Origin: an uncultured bacterium
Lineage (GTDB): Bacteria; Verrucomicrobiota; Kiritimatiellia; RFP12; UBA1067
Assembly (NCBI GenBank): GCA_902779075.1
Contig: CACZAK010000074.1
Span: forward strand, 1-49,585
Direction: 5' to 3'
Length of the DNA stretch: 49,585 bases
Positions 1-7,741 of this stretch are shown piece by piece. How positions within the stretch are numbered: the first letter of the stretch is position 1; every line of letters begins with the position of its first letter. The translations under genes were made by a program, and so were the position numbers. The notes below the pieces were generated by a model. The model was given only the letters and a program-made list of their open reading frames with translations, was not told where the DNA came from and did not search any database.

Positions 1-99
1 GATTTTTGCTATACTATCCCCGTTCCTCGAACCAAAGGAGAAACAAGGAATCGATTTAAAACCATAAACAAGACAATTTAGCGAACTGCTGAACGACGC
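1..99 (+). repeat. Direct repeat copy 1 (promoter/leader module)
   Basis: Positions 1-40 recur identically at 441-480, and 73-99 recurs at 481-507 with one difference. Copy 1 has an extra 32 bp (41-72). The module carries an extended -10 (TGCTATACT, about 7-15) and a purine-rich AAAGGAG, so it reads as a promoter plus leader. The same TTTTGCTATACTAT core precedes two surface-protein genes on the minus strand (19725-19738 and 25817-25830). The copy continues to the window edge, so its left end is unknown. Confidence 0.75.
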
Positions 100-113
100 A
101 AGGAGCAATCGAC

Positions 114-371
114 ATGCCACCAATAGAAACCATAGCAAGACCCGTCCGAAACAAGATAAGCGTTGAAATACCCAAACGGTATCGCGCGTACGCTTTCAGA
201 GTCGTGCTAGTTCCGATTGTTCCCGAAGAGAATCGTGGAATGGCTCGTGCGGACGATGAGATCGACCCGCGCGTACGCTCGTTGCGCGGGTTGATAAAAA
301 TGTCCCCTGGCGACAGAATCGGTGATGAGCTCCATGACGAAATGATGGATCGCTACGAGGCGCTGCCATGA
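114..371 (+). CDS. Small antitoxin-like protein (85 aa)
   Basis: This 85-residue acidic and basic protein has a good ribosome binding site (AAGGAG, 14 bases before the ATG). Its N-terminal half (residues 11-34, core KISVEIPKRYRAYAF) looks like the short beta-strand 'antitoxin' partners placed before PIN or nucleotidyltransferase toxins. Its stop codon overlaps a downstream ATG (ATGA at 368), the usual coupling of toxin-antitoxin pairs, but what follows is only a short broken stub. It lies between two copies of a promoter/leader repeat. Family assignment is by general resemblance only; no catalytic motif is present. It may be a solitary antitoxin left after loss of its toxin. Confidence 0.55.
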   Translation: MPPIETIARPVRNKISVEIPKRYRAYAFRVVLVPIVPEENRGMARADDEIDPRVRSLRGLIKMSPGDRIGDELHDEMMDRYEALP

Positions 372-435
372 GATTGTTCCTGGCATCCTCGTGTATACTC
401 CAACGGAATTGCTGGAAAAGCACGCAGGCGCATAG
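368..435 (+). pseudogene. Stub of a lost partner gene
   Basis: The ATG at 368 overlaps the stop of the 85-residue gene and opens with MRLFL, as many PIN toxins do, but no PIN protein follows. A second frame (373-435) reads VPGILVYTPTELLEKHAGA and then stops; this resembles the tail of a nucleotidyltransferase-type protein. The interval is best read as remnants of a toxin gene destroyed by deletion. The assignment is weak. Confidence 0.25.
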
Positions 436-440
436 CTACC

Positions 441-507
441 GATTTTTGCTATACTATCCCCGTTCCTCGAACCAAAGGAGACAATTTAGCAAACTGCTGA
501 ACGACGC
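441..507 (+). repeat. Direct repeat copy 2 (promoter/leader module)
   Basis: This is the second copy of the module at 1-99, without the 32-bp insert. It has the extended -10 TGCTATACT at about 447-455 and AAAGGAG at 474-480. It points toward cas9 and could supply a distant cas9 promoter, but no open frame follows it closely. The stretch 508-600 shows nothing recognisable. Confidence 0.7.
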
Positions 508-600
508 CTCACGTTTCCAGACGTCGTACGCAACAGAGAAATCAACCATGAGTACTGGCGAAAATCAGATTGTCTTCTATCTTTCGAGGAATGAGGGTAG

Positions 601-623
601 AAAAAAAGCCCGGCGAACCGGGC
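601..623 (-). terminator. tracrRNA terminator
   Basis: A perfect 6-bp GC stem (618-623 with 608-613) with a UUCG loop is followed by seven T on the minus strand (607-601). It has the form of an intrinsic terminator and also forms the last tracrRNA hairpin. Confidence 0.9.
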
Positions 624-672
624 CGCAGTCTCAAAACGACTTCGGCATATAGCCTTGTTGTGATAAGATGCG
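601..672 (-). ncRNA. tracrRNA of the type II-C system
   Basis: Read on the minus strand, the RNA begins near 671 with the anti-repeat GCATCTTATCACAAC (671 to 657). This pairs with the minus-strand CRISPR repeat start GTTGTGATTTGATGC: 8 bp, a UU/UU internal loop, then 5 bp. Next come a nexus hairpin GGC-TATAT-GCC (654-644), a small AGTC/GACT stem (641-627), and a terminator hairpin GCCCGG-TTCG-CCGGGC with seven T (623-601). The total is about 70 nt, and the order of elements is classic for tracrRNA. It is transcribed divergently from cas9. Confidence 0.92.
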
Positions 673-677
673 GCATT

Positions 678-706
678 ATCTTACCCTAAAACGTGGCAAC
701 AGTCAA
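678..706 (-). promoter_or_regulatory. tracrRNA promoter
   Basis: On the minus strand, TTGACT (706-701) and TAAGAT (683-678) are separated by exactly 17 bp, placing the start near 671, the first base of the anti-repeat. The -35 box lies inside the leader of cas9, 8 bp from its first ATG, so polymerase on this promoter and the cas9 ribosome binding site occupy the same DNA. Confidence 0.75.
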
Positions 707-714
707 GAGGGAAC

Positions 715-3700
715 ATGATGAAAAAAACACTAGGTCTAGATCTCGGTTCGAACTCGCTCGGATGGGCGATTCTCGATGACATTACGGGCGATATCCTGGA
801 CAAGGGGGTGATTGTGTTCCCTGAGGGGGTTGACCTTGACGCGAAATCTTCGACAGATACCCCTGCAGCCATTCGCCGTGCGGCACGGATGGCGCGTCGC
901 ATGAAGTTCAGAAGGAAACTTCGTAAGTGGTATCTCCTTAAGACCCTCATTGATGATGCCGAGAAACTCATCGGCACAAAAATGTGTCCTCTGACACTAC
1001 AGGAGTTGGATGAATGGAAGACGCATGGCAAGTATCCTGTGGGAAACAAGGCTTTTCTTGAATGGCTTAAGGCTACTGACGCCTCCAATCCATACTGTGA
1101 TCGCGCCACAGCAGCATCGGGGAAAGTGCCACCCCTGACATTGGGAAGGGCGCTTTACCACATCGCCCAGAGGCGCGGGTTCAAGGGCTCGCGAAAAGAC
1201 GAGGCCGACCTTGCGGACGAAACAGCAGGGCAGGAGAAGCAACTCGACAAGGAACTGGGCGCGGTCAAGACGGACATCGAGACCTTGACGAAAGAGATTG
1301 AGGCGGCGGGATGCAAGACGCTTGGGCAGTATTTCTTCAAAAGGCTCCAGGACGAAAAGGGGAAACTCGACAAGACGCGCATCCGCTGTAGATACACCGG
1401 ACGGATTGAGCACTACGAGAAAGAGTTTGCCGTCATAATGGATGTTCAGGGGTACTCTTCCGGTGACGAATTACGGACGAAATTATACAAAGCCATATTC
1501 AGCCAGCGCCCGCTGCGATCTCAGGCCCATTTGGTTGGCCCGTGTCCGCTTGAGCCGCACAATCCCCGCGTCCAGATCGGCCATCCGGCGTTCGAGGAGT
1601 TCCGCATGCTGGCATTCGTCAACAACCTTTCCCTTGAGGATGGCGACGGGAATTGTCGGGACGAGCAGGGCAATCTTCTCTACCCGCTTTCAGCGAAAGA
1701 CCGCGAAACCATTTGCTCGGTGTTTATGAAGGCCGCGCCGTCCATCAAGTTTGGCGACGTCGTGAAGCTGTTCAAGAAAGATCCCCGCTTCAAGTCGCAG
1801 GGGCTCAAGTTCCATTACTATCGTCCGGACGATTCAGTGGCGACATGCCAGACGCGCCACAAGATTATGTCTGCGTTCGGAAGTACGCCCTACGACGAGC
1901 AGAAGGTGTTTGACGCGCTCACGTTCTTCGACGACAACGACATGCTCGGTGCTTGGTTCCGCAAGCACTTCCCGACCCTCGACGAGGCAGCCGTAAAGAA
2001 ACTCGTTTCCATCCATCCAAAAGAGGGCAACGCCAGCTATTCGCTGAAGGCCATCAACAAGATGCTTCCATTCCTTCGAAAGGGATTCGAACTTTCGCAG
2101 GCTCGCTTTCTGGCGAAACTCCCTGATGTCATTCCGGATTTCGCCACAAATGAGCAATCGATCCTGCAGGGTCTGGAGGAGGCGCGCTGGGCATTCCGTG
2201 AGGCGCGACGTAGGTACGGCGAGATGGATTCCGCAGATCGCAGGCAATCCAAGTCACCGGTGCTGTTTGACTTCTATCGGGAGTACCTGCTTAACAACTG
2301 GAACGTGACGGAAGAGAAGTGGAACCAACTCTATCTCCACGGAGAAGGCACGTATGTCGCGGAAACGGAATACGACTGCAAGGGCAAGAAAGTTCGTCTT
2401 GCCCATCCCCGTCTTCCCCCCGTGCAGCTGGGAATGATCCGCAATCCCCTTGTCCAGCGCTCGATGACCACTCTCCGCCGCCTCGTCAACTATCTGGGAG
2501 ATCATGGCAAGCTCGAGCCGTCGGATACGGTCAGGATCGAACTAGCCCGCTCAGTCAACGACTTTGCCACCCGCAAGGCGTGGCAGGATTGGCAAAAGGC
2601 ACGTCAACGTCTGCGCGCTGAGGCCGCCACAGAGATCGCAAAGTTGGGCGTCGCCGTCACGGAGGACGCTGTTGACCGCTATATCCTCTGGAAGGAGCAG
2701 GACGGTATCTGCATCTACACCCATAGGACGATCAACGTGGCCGATCTTTTTGCCGGCAACAAGTTCGACATTGAGCACACGATTCCTCGCTCACTTTCCG
2801 GCGACGACTCCCTCGCCAACAAGACTATCTGCGAGGCCGCCTACAACCGCCAGACGAAGCAGGGTCGCATTCCGCGCGAATGTCCCAATTGGGAAGAGAT
2901 CGATACGATGCTTCGCCCGTGGCGCGAGAAGGTGGAACAACTAGAGAAGACCTACCGAAGCCAAACGCGAAGCGCGCGCGCGAAAACGGATCCCGCCCAG
3001 CGCAGCCTGGCGCGAGTGAAGGCGCTTACGACGAAGTTCGAACTCTCCTACTGGCGCGACAAGCTCAGGCGGTTCGAGATCACCTCTGACAAACTGCAGT
3101 CGCCGGAATCGGGGTTGGGCGGGTTCAAGAAGCGTCAGCTCGTGGATACGGGCATCATGTGTTCGCATGCCGTCGAGCTGCTCCGTTGCGTCTATCCCGC
3201 CACGTTCTCGGTCAACGGTGCCGCCACGGCATTCGCCCGCAAGGCGTGGGGCATACAGGACGACGAGGCGAAGGACCGCACGGAACATACGCACCATGCA
3301 AAAGACGCCATGGTCATTGCGGCGCTCACCCCCGCGCGCTTCACGGCCATTTGTACGGCGCTCAAGGACGACGGAGCGGAATCTCACCGCGAATGCGACG
3401 TCAGCCCGCCTCCGTACGAAGGTTTCGCGGAAAAAGTGCGTCACGCATGCGAAGAGATTCTTGTCAAGCACGTCATGCGGCAGACGACCCTTCGCCAGAG
3501 TTCCAAGCGAAACGTACTGGCAAAAGCGCATCCCCCCAAGGGAAATCCCGAGGGGCCTCTCGTCAAGGCCGTTCTCTCACGAGGCGACACTGTACGCGGC
3601 GCGTTGCACAAGGAAACGTTTTACGGGTGTATCCAGACGCCAGGCCAGAACGACAGGAAGTTCGTCGTCAGAAAGTCGCTCGTAGGGCCGATCAAGGACG

Positions 3701-4422
3701 CACAGACCATCGTCGGCAAGATTGTCGATCCTGCCATCCGCGACATCGTAGACAAACGACTCAAGGAACTGCTGGCGAGTGGCGCGAAGAATGTTGCCGC
3801 CGGAGACATCCGGATGTCGTCCGGCGTGCCGATCAATAAGGTCAGGATTGTAGCAAAGACGACCAACCCATCCGCCTTGCGCGATCATGCGATGCCATCC
3901 AATCAGACCTACAAGACGCCCTATTATGTGACATCCGCCGAAGGAAGCAATTTCCGTTTGGGGTTGTTTGACGAGGCTGGACGCGTGTTTGCCGTGCCGG
4001 ACAATTCGCTTGCTTGGGCGCAGAACCACAAGCGCGCAGACTTTCTTCCTCTGGACAAGCGCGAAGGTTTTGTTGGATATGTTAGGCCAGGTACCATGGC
4101 ACTGGCGTATCATGAAGGGCACGAGGAAGAGTTAGAAACGATGCCGAGTGCTGAATTGCGTAAGCGCCTATACAAGGTTGTGAAGTTTGAAAGCAATGGG
4201 CGCATTACTTTTCGCCTGCATATTGAGGCTCGTGCCAGTACGGTACTTGAGAGCGAACTTACCGCCGCCGGATATAATAAAAAAGGCGAATCGAGAATTT
4301 CCTATGATGCTCCGCATCGGCTTCTCTTGCTGAGTCCAGGTACATATACGAAGCAGATGTTGTTCGAGGGAATCCATTTCCGCATGATGCTGGACGGTTC
4401 TATCCAATTCATCAAGAAATGA
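715..4422 (+). CDS. cas9: Cas9 endonuclease, type II-C
   Basis: RNA-guided DNA endonuclease of 1235 residues. RuvC-I is GLDLGSNSLGWAI with Asp9. The arginine-rich bridge helix spans about 53-72. RuvC-II has Glu609 (IELARS). The HNH domain has Asp685, His688 and Asn711, with the same 23-residue His-Asn spacing as SpCas9. RuvC-III has His861 and Asp864 (HHAKDAM). All nuclease residues are present, so it should be active. The length is somewhat large for subtype II-C, but no csn2 or cas4 is present. ATG715 and ATG718 are adjacent; GAGGG at 707-711 is better spaced for ATG718. cas1 starts 6 bp after the stop. The PAM cannot be told from the sequence. Confidence 0.97.
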   Translation: MMKKTLGLDLGSNSLGWAILDDITGDILDKGVIVFPEGVDLDAKSSTDTPAAIRRAARMARRMKFRRKLRKWYLLKTLIDDAEKLIGTKMCPLTLQELDEWKTHGKYPVGNKAFLEWLKATDASNPYCDRATAASGKVPPLTLGRALYHIAQRRGFKGSRKDEADLADETAGQEKQLDKELGAVKTDIETLTKEIEAAGCKTLGQYFFKRLQDEKGKLDKTRIRCRYTGRIEHYEKEFAVIMDVQGYSSGDELRTKLYKAIFSQRPLRSQAHLVGPCPLEPHNPRVQIGHPAFEEFRMLAFVNNLSLEDGDGNCRDEQGNLLYPLSAKDRETICSVFMKAAPSIKFGDVVKLFKKDPRFKSQGLKFHYYRPDDSVATCQTRHKIMSAFGSTPYDEQKVFDALTFFDDNDMLGAWFRKHFPTLDEAAVKKLVSIHPKEGNASYSLKAINKMLPFLRKGFELSQARFLAKLPDVIPDFATNEQSILQGLEEARWAFREARRRYGEMDSADRRQSKSPVLFDFYREYLLNNWNVTEEKWNQLYLHGEGTYVAETEYDCKGKKVRLAHPRLPPVQLGMIRNPLVQRSMTTLRRLVNYLGDHGKLEPSDTVRIELARSVNDFATRKAWQDWQKARQRLRAEAATEIAKLGVAVTEDAVDRYILWKEQDGICIYTHRTINVADLFAGNKFDIEHTIPRSLSGDDSLANKTICEAAYNRQTKQGRIPRECPNWEEIDTMLRPWREKVEQLEKTYRSQTRSARAKTDPAQRSLARVKALTTKFELSYWRDKLRRFEITSDKLQSPESGLGGFKKRQLVDTGIMCSHAVELLRCVYPATFSVNGAATAFARKAWGIQDDEAKDRTEHTHHAKDAMVIAALTPARFTAICTALKDDGAESHRECDVSPPPYEGFAEKVRHACEEILVKHVMRQTTLRQSSKRNVLAKAHPPKGNPEGPLVKAVLSRGDTVRGALHKETFYGCIQTPGQNDRKFVVRKSLVGPIKDAQTIVGKIVDPAIRDIVDKRLKELLASGAKNVAAGDIRMSSGVPINKVRIVAKTTNPSALRDHAMPSNQTYKTPYYVTSAEGSNFRLGLFDEAGRVFAVPDNSLAWAQNHKRADFLPLDKREGFVGYVRPGTMALAYHEGHEEELETMPSAELRKRLYKVVKFESNGRITFRLHIEARASTVLESELTAAGYNKKGESRISYDAPHRLLLLSPGTYTKQMLFEGIHFRMMLDGSIQFIKK

Positions 4423-4428
4423 CATCCG

Positions 4429-5328
4429 ATGATTGCTCGAACGCTAGCATTTGGTTCGCCCGGCAAACTCGCCATTTGTCACAGCCAGCTTGTCTATGAT
4501 GGCGAAGGAGGGGTGCACCGGACGTTTCCTGTGGAGGACATCGGATTTGTCATCATCGAAACCGGGCAGATGGTTGTCACGACGTCGTGCCTGCAGGCGT
4601 TGGCGGAGCAGAACGTGGCTGTTATCATTTGCGACGACAAGCATGTGCCGTCCGCCCAGTTGCTGCCGTTCGCCGCCCATTCGACGGCGCAGGAAACCGT
4701 TGAGGCGCAACTTGGTGCCACGCCAGCGGTACGGGGCAGGCTGTGGCGGCAGATCGTCCGGGCGAAGCTCATCAACCAGTCAGAGTTGCTTGTTCGGCTA
4801 GGCCGTCCCAATGCGCTTCGGTTAAAGACTTTGGCGGACGAAGTGAAGAACGGCGATCCGTCAAACTGCGAAGCGCAAGGTGCGCGCCTCTATTTCCAAT
4901 CCATCAAGACAGAAGGGGAGTTTCTGAGAGACCAGGATGGCGGCGGATTGAATGCCGCGCTCAATTACGGATATGCCGTTCTGCGCGCGGCGGTCGCGCG
5001 AGCGCTGGTTGGATCGGGACTCGTTTGCTTCAGGGGCGTGCATCACCACAACCGCTACAACCCGTTCTGCTTGGCGGATGACGTGATGGAACCATATCGT
5101 CCGCTTGTCGACCAATATGTCTTTGGCGATGCCGATGGCGCGTTTGAAAATATGGACGATGGCCTGACTCGCACTATGAAGGCACGCTTGCTTCAGATGT
5201 TGACCTGTGACGTCCAGATTGGGTCGGTGAAACGTCCGCTGATGTTGGGCGTGACTTCCACCACCGCATCGCTTGCCAAATACTACCTTGGTAAGACGAG
5301 GGATCTTGCCTTGCCATCATTCGCATGA
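4429..5328 (+). CDS. cas1: Cas1 integrase
   Basis: CRISPR adaptation integrase of 299 residues, the usual length for type II Cas1. The metal-binding positions can be placed: Glu148 in CEAQGARLYF, His205-His207 in GVHHHNRYNPF, and the acidic pair Asp217/Asp218 with Glu221 in LADDVMEPYRP. It forms the spacer-integrating complex with Cas2 and needs Cas9 and tracrRNA for PAM-aware acquisition in type II systems (family knowledge). It starts 6 bp after cas9, and its last codons overlap the cas2 start (ATGA), indicating one operon and coupled translation. Confidence 0.96.
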   Translation: MIARTLAFGSPGKLAICHSQLVYDGEGGVHRTFPVEDIGFVIIETGQMVVTTSCLQALAEQNVAVIICDDKHVPSAQLLPFAAHSTAQETVEAQLGATPAVRGRLWRQIVRAKLINQSELLVRLGRPNALRLKTLADEVKNGDPSNCEAQGARLYFQSIKTEGEFLRDQDGGGLNAALNYGYAVLRAAVARALVGSGLVCFRGVHHHNRYNPFCLADDVMEPYRPLVDQYVFGDADGAFENMDDGLTRTMKARLLQMLTCDVQIGSVKRPLMLGVTSTTASLAKYYLGKTRDLALPSFA

Positions 5329-5672
5329 CGCTTTGTTCGCAAACGGCACTGAACGGATACGCCATCATGTGGCTTTATGTCATGTTTGACTTGCCCACTG
5401 AGACGAAGCGGCAACGGCATGACGCGGCAAAGTTCCGCAAGGATTTGTTGGAAGACGGCTTTTCCATGCACCAGTATTCGGTTTACATTCGGCACTGCGC
5501 GTCGTTGGAGTCTGCGAGCGTCCATATCGGGCGAATCAAGCGCCTTATTCCAGACGAAGGTTTCGTATCGATTCTCAAAGTGACGGACAAGCAATTCGGC
5601 GACACGATCAACATTCTGGGGCGAAAGTGCAAGCCCCGACCGCCCATGCCGGTTCAGCTTGAATTTTTCTGA
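5325..5672 (+). CDS. cas2: Cas2
   Basis: Small ferredoxin-like adaptation protein that bridges Cas1 dimers. With the ATG at 5325, which overlaps the cas1 stop, it has 115 residues. The core begins IMWLYVMFDLPTETKRQR, with the conserved Asp22 at the end of the first strand. An internal ATG at 5367 would give 101 residues; the upstream start is preferred for the overlap and because the residues before IMW look like those of other II-C Cas2 proteins (inference). It is the last gene of the operon, followed by a terminator and the array. Confidence 0.93.
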   Translation: MTLCSQTALNGYAIMWLYVMFDLPTETKRQRHDAAKFRKDLLEDGFSMHQYSVYIRHCASLESASVHIGRIKRLIPDEGFVSILKVTDKQFGDTINILGRKCKPRPPMPVQLEFF

Positions 5673-5718
5673 AAAAAAAGGCGCAGCGCCGAAAAAGGCA
5701 CTGCGCATTCTCTTTTTT
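5671..5718 (+). terminator. Terminator between cas2 and the CRISPR array
   Basis: The stem GCGCAG/CTGCGC (5681-5686 with 5701-5706) has an inner GCC/GGC and a GAAAAA loop. A T-run follows at 5712-5717. A run of eight A precedes it (5672-5679), so on the minus strand the same hairpin ends in T8. It can stop both the cas operon and the convergent array transcript. Confidence 0.8.
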
Positions 5719-5773
5719 CTCGCAGTGTAACCTTTGGTTATGTGCTGTCAATAAAGGCCGAACATGGTCCAAT

Positions 5774-6662
5774 ACTGAAAGCGATAGTCAAAGAGCATCA
5801 AATCACAACCGTGCGGATGTCGTCCGCGATTTCCTCCGACTGAAAGCGATAGTCAAAGAGCATCAAATCACAACGTGTCGATCTCCGCCGTGAGCATGGC
5901 GTTGACTGAAAGCGATAGTCAAAGAGCATCAAATCACAACCGGTGAGGTCGTATGCCGCCATCGCCTCGACTGAAAGCGATAGTCAAAGAGCATCAAATC
6001 ACAACGTGGCTGGAGCCTTGGTTTCGGTACTGATAACTGAAAGCGATAGTCAAAGAGCATCAAATCACAACCCTCTTCCGCAATAGCGCAACATTCCATG
6101 CACTGAAAGCGATAGTCAAAGAGCATCAAATCACAACCGTCCACGTCACGTCCCCGCCAACGGTGAACTGAAAGCGATAGTCAAAGAGCATCAAATCACA
6201 ACCGTGGACGTACACGGGCATCCCCTCGGCTTACTGAAAGCGATAGTCAAAGAGCATCAAATCACAACTCAATGGGGTTGTTTAACCCTTTTTCGATACT
6301 GAAAGCGATAGTCAAAGAGCATCAAATCACAACCTGCGCTCTCCGCACAACTGGGGGAGATGCACTGAAAGCGATAGTCAAAGAGCATCAAATCACAACC
6401 ACCGGCTGTAAAGGAGGTTGGAAGACAAAACTGAAAGCGATAGTCAAGGAGCATCAAATCACAACTTGTTCTGTTGTAAACCCCGCCGCACCCACACTGA
6501 AAGCGATAGTCAAAGAGCATCAAATCACAACACATGGCAACGTGCGCATGGTGGGGACACTACTGAAAGCGATAGTCAAAGAGCATCAAATCACAACCGC
6601 AGCCGTCGCATGGGCGATAGCGGAAAACTGAAAGCGATAGTCAAAGAGCATCAAATCACAAC
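5774..6662 (-). CRISPR. Type II-C CRISPR array, 14 repeats and 13 spacers
   Basis: Thirty-six-bp repeats start at 5774, 5839, 5905, 5970, 6036, 6102, 6167, 6233, 6298, 6364, 6430, 6496, 6562 and 6627. All are identical except the one at 6430, which has A to G at 6448. Spacers are 29 or 30 bp and all different. In crRNA sense (minus strand) the repeat begins GTTGTGATTTGATGC, which pairs with the tracrRNA anti-repeat, so the array is read leftward from 6662 and converges on cas2. Small frames that run through the repeats are not genes. Confidence 0.98.
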
Positions 6663-6785
6663 GCTGTGCAGACGGATAGATAGGAGGACTGAACCCTTGC
6701 CAACATCCTTTACACAGAATTGTGTTCTGAGTCAATGGCTGTGAGTTAGGATTGTCAAAGAACGACGGAAAACAGTGTCATTATA
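6663..6785 (-). promoter_or_regulatory. CRISPR leader and array promoter
   Basis: This AT-richer stretch borders the last plus-strand repeat, on the side where minus-strand transcription must begin. A perfect TATAAT with preceding TTTGG (minus strand, 6785-6780) matches the -10 form of other genes in the window. Closer boxes, such as TTGACT about 70 bp from the array, are also possible. Orientation is inferred from the tracrRNA; the exact start is not known. Confidence 0.6.
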
Positions 6786-7250
6786 CCAAAAAAATTGGTG
6801 GTACGAAAGATGTTGTCGGCAATGCGTTCGCGGCGGTGCGGTTCCCGAGCATGCCCTGTCACCTCTGGCGGGTGGTGGAGGTGGAGGGGTGAGCTGTCTT
6901 TTGCGCCGCCAAGATGGCGGCGTTCCCAGTTGGGCCGCGACAAGCGCGGCCCCTCCCGTGGCGGCGCGGCCGGAGTCCGCGCCCTACCCAGTGGGCGTTC
7001 TCCCTACACGGAGAGTTTGGAGTTCTTATACGGCGAAGCAGATGTTCTTTGCGCGGTACGTCACATATCGCGATAAGTGAAGTAGCGCGTGATCGGCCCG
7101 AGGGGTTCGATTGTTCCGCACCGTAATCGCACGCGGGTTTGGGACGGCTCCCCATGCGGCGGCTCGGCGGGACGCCTCGCCCCACCACGCGGTCATGCGG
7201 GACGCGTGACCCTACCGGTAGGACAATAGAATAGAAGGCCCAAATCCCAC
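6786..7250. other. Intergenic stretch with dispersed GC-rich repeats
   Basis: No convincing gene is present. Two repeat motifs lie here. One is GGCCGCG-ACAAG-CGCGGCC followed by CCTCCCG (6933-6958), also found at 26290, 37903 and, in variant form, 48951. The other is a minus-strand copy of the GGCGAGGCGTCCCGCC element (7160-7182), also found near 47880 and 48915. Open frames across the region have no ribosome binding sites and follow the repeat composition. Confidence 0.6.
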
Positions 7251-7390
7251 GTAGGGAAGTCGAACCCTCCATGTAGGGAAGTCAAAACCTCCATGTAGGG
7301 AGGTCGAACCTTCGTAGGGTCTCAAAAATCCCCTCCGTGTAGGGAGATCGAACCTCCGTAGGGTCTCAAAAATCCCCCCGTCGTAGGGAG
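7251..7390 (+). repeat. Degenerate tandem repeat with GTAGGGAG core
   Basis: The core GTAGGGA(A/G)(G/A)TCGAACC recurs every 19-25 bp in the first part. The unit then alternates with GTAGGGTCTCAAAAATCCCC, which occurs twice (near 7314 and 7358). The stretch has no coding potential and no known family. The remainder, 7391-7542, shows nothing further. Confidence 0.7.
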
Positions 7391-7542
7391 AGACGCGGTC
7401 GGCTTCAGCGCGGCGAACTCCGGCAAATATCGCAGATAGGGGGTATCAAATGTATCTCATGGGAGAGCCATGAGAGACCTCCTTATGCGCTAAAAGGGCA
7501 TTCGGGGTGCCGGCGTGCGGCGGCGTCAGCCACAAGGCCGAC

Positions 7543-7641
7543 GACATCCCCGCCCCTACCCCCGTCCTCTACCCGGGGGGTACTACCTCATAATACCTAT
7601 TATATAGGTATTAGGTACTAGGGGGTAGGGGTAGGGATGTC
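7543..7641. repeat. 99-bp palindromic element
   Basis: Outer arms of 21 bp (7543-7563 and 7621-7641) are inverted complements with two mismatches; both begin GACATCCC reading inward. Between them sits a second palindrome, AATACCTAT-TAT-ATAGGTATT (about 7592-7612). No gene is inside. It may be a small non-autonomous mobile element or a large hairpin ahead of htpX. Confidence 0.65.
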
Positions 7642-7725
7642 GAGACGGCACCCCAATGCCCGGCGGGTGTCCCTACTTTTCCCAGTTTTCCCAGTGAACC
7701 GCCAGGAGGACGGCCGAGAATGTGA

Positions 7726-7731
7726 TATACT
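7726..7731 (+). promoter_or_regulatory. -10 box of htpX
   Basis: TATACT (within TGTGATATACTAAT) ends 10 bp before the htpX ATG, so the transcript would have only a few untranslated bases. No Shine-Dalgarno sequence is possible in that space. Confidence 0.55.
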
Positions 7732-7741
7732 AATCCGCACC

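Noticed and set aside
368..652. A 94-codon open frame after the small antitoxin-like gene
   Set aside because: It runs through the second direct repeat and into the tracrRNA terminator, with no family resemblance beyond its first residues.
5774..6662. TTGACT inside every repeat (minus strand) as an internal crRNA promoter, as in Neisseria
   Set aside because: The matching -10 would fall in the variable spacers and the start would lie within the spacer; no conserved -10 exists.
6663..6694. A fifteenth, degenerate CRISPR repeat starting ACTGAAC at 6688
   Set aside because: Only six bases match and the spacing (25 bp) is wrong for this array.
5929..6744. Open frames running through the CRISPR array on both strands
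   Set aside because: They are made of the translated 36-bp repeat and unrelated spacers and have no ribosome binding site.
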